A DNA stretch of 9,316 bases from Conexibacter sp. (GTDB taxonomy: Bacteria; Actinomycetota; Thermoleophilia; Solirubrobacterales; Solirubrobacteraceae): assembly GCA_025964215.1 (NCBI GenBank), contig JAOPZG010000370.1, positions 1-9,316 of the forward strand, read 5' to 3'. The stretch's first letter is position 1; each line of letters opens with the position of its first letter. Below the pieces are notes generated by a model. It was given only the letters and a program-made list of their open reading frames with translations, was not told the DNA's origin and made no database searches. Both the position numbers and the translations under genes were made by a program. Shown here piece after piece: positions 1 to 5,258 of this stretch.

Positions 1-1646
1 CCGACGTGGTTGGCGTAGGTGAACATCTTCTCCAGCGCCACCCGCGCCTGCTCCAGCCGCCCCGCGCGCGTGAGCGCCTCGACGTACCAGAACGAGCAGA
101 TCGAGAGCGTGCCCTCCTCGCCGTCGAGCCCGTCCGGCGTCAGCTTGGGGTCGTAGCGGTAGACGAGGCTGTCGGAGACCAGCTCCTCGGCGATCGCGTC
201 GAGCGTCGAGAGGAACTTCGGGTCGGCGGGCGAGATGAACTTGACCATGGGCATCAACAACAGCGAGGCGTCGAGCGCGTCCGAGCCGTAGTGCTGGACG
301 AACGCCCCGCGCTCCTCGTCGTAGCCGCGCTCCATGATCTGGCGGTAGATCTCGTCGCGCGTGTCCATCCAGCGCCCGAGGTCGGCGGGCAGCCCGCGCT
401 GGCGCGCCATCCGGATCGCGCGCTCGACCGCCACCCAGCACATCAGCCGCGAGTAGGTGTGGTCCTTGCGCCCGGCGCGCGTCTCCCAGATCCCCTCGTC
501 CTCCTGGTCCCAGCTCGCGCAGACCCAGTCGACGATCCGCGTGAGGTCGTCCCACGTCGCGCTGGAGATCGGCAGCCCGTGCTTGTTGTACAGGTAGACC
601 GAGTCCACCACCTCGCCGTAGATGTCGAGCTGGAGCTGCCCGGCCGCGTCGTTGCCGACCCGCACCGGCGAGGAGCCCCGATGGCCGCGCAGGTGGTCGA
701 GCGTCTGCTCGGGCACCGAGCGCTTGCCGTCCAAGTCGTACAACACCGACAGCGGCCCGGAGCCCTCGTCGTCGCCGTCGGCGTCGCGCAGCCGGTCGGT
801 GAGCCAGCCGACGAAGGCGCGCGCCTCGTCCAGGAAGCCGAGCCGCAGCAGGGCGTAGGCCGAGAAGGCGGCGTCGCGCGACCAGACGTGGCGGTAGTCC
901 CAGTTGCGCTCGCCGCCGACGTGCTCGGGCAGGCTCGCGGTCGGCGCGGCGAGGATCGCGCCCGAGGGGCGGTGGGTCAGGAGCTTCAGCGTCAGCGCCG
1001 AGCGCTGGACCATCTCGCGCCAGCGGCCGGTGTAGGTCGACTGCGCGAGCCAGCCGCGCCAGAAGGCGACCGTGGAGTCGAAGAGCTCGGCGGCGCGCTC
1101 GGGGTCGAGGTCGCCGTCGGGCTCGAGCGCGAGCGTGAACGCGGCGACGTCGCCCTCCTCCAGCGAGAACGTGGCGACCGTCTCCTCCTCGCCCTCGTCG
1201 AGATCCACCGTCGCGCGCAGCCGCAGCCCGTCGAACCCGGACTCCCGGCCGTAGTCGGGGCGCGGCCGGACCTCGGTGCGCAGCTCCATCGCGCCGCGCA
1301 CCGCGACGACCCGCCGCACCACGCCGCGCGGCGGCGTCCCGTCCTGCTCGCCGACCGGCAGGAAGTCCTGGACTTCGACAACACCATCTTCCGTCAGGAA
1401 GCGCGTGATCAGGACGTTGGAGTCGGGGAAGTAGAACTGGTGGGTGGTCGAGACCTCGCAGGTCGGGGCCATCCGCCAGTGCCCGCCGCGCTCGGCGTCG
1501 AGCAGCGCGCCGAACACGCTCGGCGCGTCGAAGCGCGGGATGCAGAGCCAGTCGATCGTGCCGTCCTTGGCGACGAGCGCCGCGGTCTGGAGGTCGCCGA
1601 TCAGGCCGTGGTCGGCGATCGGCGCCTCGGCGCGGTCCTCAGGCAT
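1..1646 (-). CDS. Glycoside hydrolase family 15 (glucoamylase/trehalase-like), C-terminus cut by window edge
   Basis: This gene probably encodes a cytosolic inverting alpha-glucosidase of family GH15; actinobacterial members act as trehalases or glucoamylases and release glucose. The window holds 548 residues from the ATG at 1646-1644; members usually run to about 600, so roughly the last 50 are missing. The N-terminus reads MPEDRAEAPIADHGLIGDLQ, matching the family's usual IxDxxLIGDLxTAALV opening, which supports this start. The (alpha/alpha)6 domain shows GGERNWDYRHVWSRDA (244-259), the substrate-binding signature. EGIWETR (384-390) carries the probable general acid, most likely E388. GEEGT (509-513), followed by a CSFW segment, is the stretch expected to carry the base. 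No signal peptide is visible. The start lies inside the end of zwf (8-base overlap), with GAGG abutting the ATG, so translation is probably coupled. Family is certain; trehalose versus maltooligosaccharide as substrate cannot be decided from sequence. Confidence 0.93.
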   Translation of the reverse strand, partial: MPEDRAEAPIADHGLIGDLQTAALVAKDGTIDWLCIPRFDAPSVFGALLDAERGGHWRMAPTCEVSTTHQFYFPDSNVLITRFLTEDGVVEVQDFLPVGEQDGTPPRGVVRRVVAVRGAMELRTEVRPRPDYGRESGFDGLRLRATVDLDEGEEETVATFSLEEGDVAAFTLALEPDGDLDPERAAELFDSTVAFWRGWLAQSTYTGRWREMVQRSALTLKLLTHRPSGAILAAPTASLPEHVGGERNWDYRHVWSRDAAFSAYALLRLGFLDEARAFVGWLTDRLRDADGDDEGSGPLSVLYDLDGKRSVPEQTLDHLRGHRGSSPVRVGNDAAGQLQLDIYGEVVDSVYLYNKHGLPISSATWDDLTRIVDWVCASWDQEDEGIWETRAGRKDHTYSRLMCWVAVERAIRMARQRGLPADLGRWMDTRDEIYRQIMERGYDEERGAFVQHYGSDALDASLLLMPMVKFISPADPKFLSTLDAIAEELVSDSLVYRYDPKLTPDGLDGEEGTLSICSFWYVEALTRAGRLEQARVALEKMFTYANHV

Positions 1647-3048
1647 CCTCAGGCAGCCGCCAGCCGATCGGCTCCGCGAGCTTCGCGGCGGCCTCCGGGC
1701 CCCACGAGCCCTTGTCATAGGTCAACGGCTTCGGCGGGTCCTCGAGCAGCGGCGTCGCGCACGCCCACAGCCGCTCGACCTCGTCGGCGCGCGTGAAGAG
1801 CAGATGGTCGCCGAGCATGATGTCGTGGAACAGGCGCTCGTAGGCCTCGAGGCCGTGCTCGTTGAGGACGCGCTCGACGTCGAGGGTCAGCGGCGCGCGC
1901 GTGACCTCCGAGGTCGGGCCCGGGACCTTGACGAGCAGGTCGACGGCGATGTGCGGGTCGTCGAGCAGCTCGAAGGTCAGCTCGTTGGGCCGGTGGCTGC
2001 CGTCGAAGATGTCGGCCTCCGGGCGCTTCAGCGTGATCGTCACGACGCGGCGCGTCTCCGCCATCGCCTTGCCGGTGCGCAGCAGGAACGGGACGCCGCG
2101 CCAGCGGTCGTTGTCGACGGCGACCTTGAGCGCGACGAAGGTCTCGACCGTGGAGTCGGGATCGACGCCGTCCTCCTCGCGGTAGCCGGCGAACTGGCCG
2201 TCGCCCGCGTCGCCCGGCTGGAACGGCTGGACGTCGGCGAAGACCGCGGTCTTCGCGTCGCGCAGATGGCCGGCGTCGAGGCTCTCGGGCGCCTCCATCG
2301 CGACGAAGCCGAGGATCTGGCTGAGGTGCGTGACCACCATGTCGCGGAACGCGCCGGTCTCCTCGTAGAACGAGCCGCGGCCCTCGAGGCCGAGCTCCTC
2401 CGGGATGTCGATCTGCACGGCCGCGACGTGCTCGCGGTTCCAGATCGGCTCGAACAGGCCGTTGGCGAAGCGCAGCGCGAGGATGTCCTGCGCGGCCTCC
2501 TTGCCGAGGAAGTGGTCGATGCGGAAGATCGCGTCCTCCTCCACGTGCTCGTGCAGCGCGGCGTTGAGCGCCTTGGCGCTCTCGAGGTCCGAGCCGAACG
2601 GCTTCTCCATCACGATCCGCGCGCGGTCGGTCGAGAGGCCGGTCTCGGCGAGCATGCCGACCATCGGCTTCATCGCCGACGGCGGGACCGAGAGGTAGAG
2701 CAGCGTGCGCGACTCCTCGCCGAGCTCCTTGCGCGCGTCCTGGACCGCCTTGGCGAGGTCGGCGCCGTCGTCCGCTGAGGAGACGACGAACGAGAGGCGC
2801 TCGGCGAAGGCCTTCCACGCCTCGTCGGTCAGATCGTCCTTCGCGTGCTCCTCCAGCGCCTTGCGCACCTCGCCGGTGAACTCCCCGTCGGGGGCGTGGC
2901 GCCCGGAGCCGATGATCCGGAACTCCTCGGGCATCAGCCCGACCTGGGCGAGCCGGAAGAGGCCGGGGAGCAGCTTGCGCTTGGCGAGGTCGCCGCGGGC
3001 GCCGAAGAGGACCAGGACGTGGGGATCCAGGGCAGGGGAGGGGGGCAC
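1639..3048 (-). CDS. zwf: Glucose-6-phosphate dehydrogenase
   Basis: This enzyme oxidises glucose 6-phosphate to 6-phosphogluconolactone with NADP+, the first step of the oxidative pentose phosphate pathway, in the cytosol. With the GTG start at 3048-3046 it has 469 residues, slightly short of the usual 480-510. The Rossmann motif GARGDLAKRKL is at 16-26 (commonly GASGDLAKRKL), EKPFG at 148-152, and the active-site motif RIDHFLGKE at 176-184 with catalytic H179 (usually RIDHYLGKE). Later family blocks include an RTGK segment and a GSWGP element near the C-terminus. The open frame continues upstream to an ATG at 3294, but that would run through the divergent regulator gene and add an arginine-rich tail. 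The next internal ATG would remove the Rossmann motif. GTG 3048 is therefore the best start. No Shine-Dalgarno sequence is visible before it. The stop overlaps the start of the GH15 gene. Function is clear; the exact start is moderately sure. Confidence 0.96.
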   Translation of the reverse strand: MPPSPALDPHVLVLFGARGDLAKRKLLPGLFRLAQVGLMPEEFRIIGSGRHAPDGEFTGEVRKALEEHAKDDLTDEAWKAFAERLSFVVSSADDGADLAKAVQDARKELGEESRTLLYLSVPPSAMKPMVGMLAETGLSTDRARIVMEKPFGSDLESAKALNAALHEHVEEDAIFRIDHFLGKEAAQDILALRFANGLFEPIWNREHVAAVQIDIPEELGLEGRGSFYEETGAFRDMVVTHLSQILGFVAMEAPESLDAGHLRDAKTAVFADVQPFQPGDAGDGQFAGYREEDGVDPDSTVETFVALKVAVDNDRWRGVPFLLRTGKAMAETRRVVTITLKRPEADIFDGSHRPNELTFELLDDPHIAVDLLVKVPGPTSEVTRAPLTLDVERVLNEHGLEAYERLFHDIMLGDHLLFTRADEVERLWACATPLLEDPPKPLTYDKGSWGPEAAAKLAEPIGWRLPEDA

Positions 3049-3098
3049 GGTCGCTGCTGTACCCGCCGAGCGCCAGAGGTGATCTACTGAAGGGAGAC
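3049..3098. promoter_or_regulatory. Divergent intergenic region between zwf and the Crp-like gene, with ribosome binding site
   Basis: These 50 bases separate two divergent start codons, so both promoters and any operator must lie here or inside the coding ends. The sequence GAAGGGAG at 3089-3096 is a good Shine-Dalgarno match, only two bases before the ATG of the regulator, and supports that start. I see no strong palindrome here that would mark a Crp-type site, and no convincing -10/-35 pair for the plus-strand gene. Confidence 0.5.
3056..3061 (-). promoter_or_regulatory. Possible -10 element for leaderless zwf transcript
   Basis: On the minus strand the hexamer TACAGC lies exactly 7 bases before the GTG start of zwf. 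It matches TAnnnT except in the last base. No ribosome binding site is visible, so transcription could begin at or next to the start codon, as is common in actinobacteria. No good -35 hexamer is seen. The spacing matches that of the TAGGTT element before the GTG at 5259. This is a weak prediction. Confidence 0.3.
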
Positions 3099-3842
3099 AT
3101 GGACGGCTTGGTGCGCGTGCTGGAGGTCGACCCCGACCTCGGACAAGGGCTCGACTCGCAGGCGTTCGCCGCCGCGAGTCGCGAGCTGGTCGCCGACACG
3201 CTGGACGTCGCGCGTGGCGTGTGGGAGCTCGACCCCGCCTGGGCGGCGACCGGCGCCGTGCTCGGGCTGCTGATCCTCGCCGGCGTGCTGGCACGCGACC
3301 TGATCGTGGGCCGGCGGCGGTCGCTGGAGATCCTCGGCCCGGGCGACATCGTCCGGCCCTGGCCCGAGGACCGCCACGTCGGCACCGCCGACCTCGACCT
3401 GCGCTTCAACGCGCTGGAGCCCGTGCGCTTCGCCTCGCTCGACGCGCAGTTCGCCACGCACGCCGTGCGTTACCCGGGCGTCATCAGCCAGGTGACCGGC
3501 CGCGTCATGGGCCGGGCGACGAGCGCCTCGCTGCGCCTGCTCGTCCACCAGGTCGTGCGGATCGACGACCGCGTGCTCGTCTCGCTCTGGGGGCTGGCCG
3601 AGCGCTTCGGCCGCGTCACGCCCGACGGCGTCCTGATGCCCGTGCCGATCAACCACACCATGATGGCCCGCTTCGTCGGCGCCCAGCGCCCGACCGTGAG
3701 CCAGGCCGTGGGCGAGCTGACGCGCCGCGGCGAGGTCGAACGGCTCGAGGGCGGCGGCTGGCTGCTCAAGGGTGAGTTCCCGGAGCACGTGCTGCCGGGC
3801 GTTCGCACCGCGAACGGCAACGGCTCAAACGGCGCCGGCTGA
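3099..3842 (+). CDS. Crp/Fnr-family transcriptional regulator
   Basis: This 247-residue DNA-binding protein resembles the Crp/Fnr family. The C-terminal winged helix at about 184-224 contains MARFVGAQRPTVSQAVGELT (189-208), a clear helix-turn-helix of the Crp type, followed by the wing REG-like turn at RRGEVERLEGGGW. The N-terminal half resembles a cyclic-nucleotide-type beta-roll: a hydrophobic strand region at 50-70 leads to LGPGDIVRPW (79-88), which is typical of actinobacterial Crp-like proteins. The phosphate-binding cassette of true cAMP receptors (FGE...RSA) is not recognisable, so the ligand is unknown. Residues 128-165 fit the dimerisation helix and linker. A glycine/asparagine-rich tail (238-247) ends the protein. 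The gene starts 50 bases from divergent zwf and ends facing the membrane-protein gene. Control of zwf-GH15, of itself, or of distant genes are all possible. The family is reasonably sure; the target and signal are not. Confidence 0.85.
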   Translation: MDGLVRVLEVDPDLGQGLDSQAFAAASRELVADTLDVARGVWELDPAWAATGAVLGLLILAGVLARDLIVGRRRSLEILGPGDIVRPWPEDRHVGTADLDLRFNALEPVRFASLDAQFATHAVRYPGVISQVTGRVMGRATSASLRLLVHQVVRIDDRVLVSLWGLAERFGRVTPDGVLMPVPINHTMMARFVGAQRPTVSQAVGELTRRGEVERLEGGGWLLKGEFPEHVLPGVRTANGNGSNGAG

Positions 3843-3843
3843 G

Positions 3844-3878
3844 CCCAGCTCGACGCGCATGGCGGCGAGCCGCCTGGG
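3844..3878. terminator. Hairpin in the convergent gap, possible bidirectional terminator
   Basis: The 39-base gap between the convergent stops holds a hairpin. The core pairs GCTCG (3848-3852) with CGAGC (3866-3870), passes one A/G mismatch, then pairs CGC (3854-3856) with GCG (3862-3864) around the 5-base loop GCATG. An outer CCCA (3844-3847) pairs with TGGG (3875-3878) across a 4-base bulge. No T tract follows on either strand, so it is not a classical intrinsic terminator, but U-less hairpins are often proposed to work in high-GC actinobacteria. Its position exactly between the two stops is the main support. Confidence 0.5.
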
Positions 3879-3881
3879 TCA

Positions 3882-5156
3882 TCAGCCGACGACGCTCAAC
3901 TCCACCCGCAGGCGGCTGATCCGCAGGCCGTCGAGCTCGGCGATCCGCAGCGCGACGCCGTCGATGGAGACCGCGTCGCCGACCTTCGGACGGCGGCCCA
4001 GCTCCTCGAAGACCAGGCCGGCGAGCGTGCGCGCGCTGCGCTGCGGCAGCGTCGTCCCGACCTCCTCGTTGAAGTCGTCGATCGTGATCGACCCGGCGAC
4101 CTCGATCGTGCGCTCGTCGATGCGGTGGAGCGTCGCGTCGGGCAGGTCGAACTCGTCCTCGATCTCGCCGACGATCTCCTCCAGGACGTCCTCCAGCGCG
4201 ACGATGCCGGCGGTCGCGCCGTACTCGTCGACGACGACCGCGAGCTGCTGGCGCTGCTCGCGGAGCTCCCGCAGCAGCGCGCCCACGTCCTTGGTCTCGG
4301 GGACCATCAGCGCGGGGCGGGCGAGGTCGGCGACGGTCTCGACGCCCTCGCGACGCCCGCGCGCGGCGGCGATCAGGTCGGGCAGGACGACGATCCCGAC
4401 GACGTGGTCGAGGCTGCCTTGCGCGACCGGGTAGCGGCCGTGCGGCGTGTCGAGCGCGGCGTCGAGCGCCGCGTCCGGCAGCAGCGCGGCGTCGAGCCAG
4501 ACCGCCTCGGAGGCCGGGACCATGATGTCGCGGACCTCGCGCGTGGCGAAGTCGAAGATGTTGTGCAGGAGCTCCTCCTGCGCGCGGGGGATGACCCCGG
4601 ACTCCTCGGCCTCGTCGACCAGCGCGCGCAGCTCCTCGGCCGAGCGGATCGACTCGCCGGCGACGATCTCGGTGACGCCGAAGGGCTTGAGCACGACCTC
4701 GGCCGAGCGCTCCAGGACGAAGACGACGGGCGAGAGGACGCGCGAGACCATCTCGATCGGCCGCGCGACGATCCGCGCGAGCGTCTCGGCGCGGTCGAGC
4801 GTCAGCGCCTTCGGGACGAGCTCGCCGAAGAGCACCGAGAGGTAGGTGACGATCGTGAAGGCGATGACGATCGCCAGCCACGCCGGGATCGCGTCGCCGA
4901 GCAGGCCACGCACCAGCGGCTCGCTCAGGGCGCCGGTCGCGATCCCGAGCGCCGTGATGCCGACCTGGACCGTCGAGATCACCCGCACCGGGTCGTCCAT
5001 CAGCCGCAGCGCGGCCTGCGCGCTGCGGCTGCCGGCCTCGGCATCGGGCTGCAGCCCCGACCGCCGCCCCGCCACGACCGCGAACTCGCCGATCACGAAG
5101 AACGCGTTGGCGCCGATGAGGGCGAGGACCGCGAGGATCCGCAGGAGGTCGTCCAT
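3882..5156 (-). CDS. Hemolysin C/CorC-family membrane protein (DUF21/CNNM, CBS pair, CorC_HlyC domain)
   Basis: This 424-residue inner-membrane protein belongs to the CNNM/CorC family, whose members are linked to magnesium or cobalt efflux and, historically, called hemolysins. The DUF21 domain spans about 1-170, with hydrophobic segments near 5-28, 60-85, 92-112 and 130-150, and the family motif FGELVPKAL at 110-118. A CBS pair follows: CBS1 about 205-265, opening with REVRDIMVPASEAVWL, and CBS2 about 280-337, containing VVVDEYGATAGIVALEDVLE. The C-terminal CorC_HlyC domain is at about 345-422. Such CBS pairs bind Mg-ATP in studied relatives. The ATG at 5156-5154 gives a normal N-terminus (MDDLLRILAVLALIGANAFF). 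The frame stays open far upstream, but only with shadow sequence antisense to the next gene. No Shine-Dalgarno sequence is visible. It is transcribed away from the c-di-GMP gene. The ion carried, if any, cannot be read from sequence. Confidence 0.93.
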   Translation of the reverse strand: MDDLLRILAVLALIGANAFFVIGEFAVVAGRRSGLQPDAEAGSRSAQAALRLMDDPVRVISTVQVGITALGIATGALSEPLVRGLLGDAIPAWLAIVIAFTIVTYLSVLFGELVPKALTLDRAETLARIVARPIEMVSRVLSPVVFVLERSAEVVLKPFGVTEIVAGESIRSAEELRALVDEAEESGVIPRAQEELLHNIFDFATREVRDIMVPASEAVWLDAALLPDAALDAALDTPHGRYPVAQGSLDHVVGIVVLPDLIAAARGRREGVETVADLARPALMVPETKDVGALLRELREQRQQLAVVVDEYGATAGIVALEDVLEEIVGEIEDEFDLPDATLHRIDERTIEVAGSITIDDFNEEVGTTLPQRSARTLAGLVFEELGRRPKVGDAVSIDGVALRIAELDGLRISRLRVELSVVG

Positions 5157-5168
5157 GTGTGGCTGGAT

Positions 5169-5186
5169 GGTCGCAGAGGCGCGACC
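5169..5186. repeat. Inverted repeat 1 in the divergent gap (6-bp arms)
   Basis: GGTCGC (5169-5174) and GCGACC (5181-5186) are perfect complements around a 6-base spacer. The repeat lies 13 bases upstream of the membrane-protein ATG, so it could be an operator or a leader hairpin for that gene. Such short arms can also arise by chance in GC-rich DNA. Confidence 0.5.
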
Positions 5187-5197
5187 GGCCGCCTCGT

Positions 5198-5215
5198 GCC
5201 CGTCTGCACACGGGC
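5198..5215. repeat. Inverted repeat 2 in the divergent gap (6-bp arms)
   Basis: GCCCGT (5198-5203) and ACGGGC (5210-5215) are perfect complements around the 6-base spacer CTGCAC. It has the same arm and spacer lengths as the repeat at 5169-5186 but a different arm sequence. Its start is 29 bases from that of the first repeat. Confidence 0.5.
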
Positions 5216-5221
5216 GTGAGT

Positions 5222-5233
5222 GCGTCGCGACGC
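5222..5233. repeat. Perfect 12-bp palindrome upstream of the c-di-GMP gene, candidate operator
   Basis: GCGTCGCGACGC reads the same on both strands. It covers the place where the -35 region would sit for the proposed -10 at 5246-5251, where a bound dimeric repressor would block polymerase. No regulator is assigned. Confidence 0.45.
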
Positions 5234-5245
5234 CGGGCGACGGCG

Positions 5246-5251
5246 TAGGTT
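5246..5251 (+). promoter_or_regulatory. Probable -10 element (TAGGTT), leaderless start of the c-di-GMP gene
   Basis: TAGGTT fits the actinobacterial TAnnnT -10 pattern and ends 7 bases before the GTG at 5259, which would put the transcription start at or next to that codon. The same bases include AGGT, which could instead act as a weak Shine-Dalgarno sequence 8 bases before the start. No clear -35 hexamer is seen. Either reading supports GTG 5259 as the start. Confidence 0.45.
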
Positions 5252-5258
5252 CCCACCG

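Noticed and set aside
6..1796. Plus-strand open frame of 596 codons opposite the GH15 gene
   Set aside because: The minus strand encodes a GH15 enzyme with catalytic motifs across the same bases. The plus translation is a repetitive arginine, valine and alanine-rich shadow.
1444..2778. Plus-strand open frame of 444 codons opposite zwf
   Set aside because: It is antisense to a certain glucose-6-phosphate dehydrogenase and contains no recognisable domain; it is a codon-bias shadow.
3049..3294. N-terminal extension of zwf to the ATG at 3294
   Set aside because: The added 82 residues are arginine/proline-rich, do not resemble the family, and would overlap the divergent regulator, which has its own ribosome binding site.
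3084..3788. Minus-strand open frame opposite the Crp-like gene
   Set aside because: The plus strand shows a clear helix-turn-helix protein; the antisense translation has no domain and shadow-like composition.
5220..5258. Upstream GTG at 5220 as start of the c-di-GMP gene
   Set aside because: It would add 13 residues rich in arginine before a receiver domain that already begins properly at GTG 5259, and would run through the proposed palindrome and -10 element.
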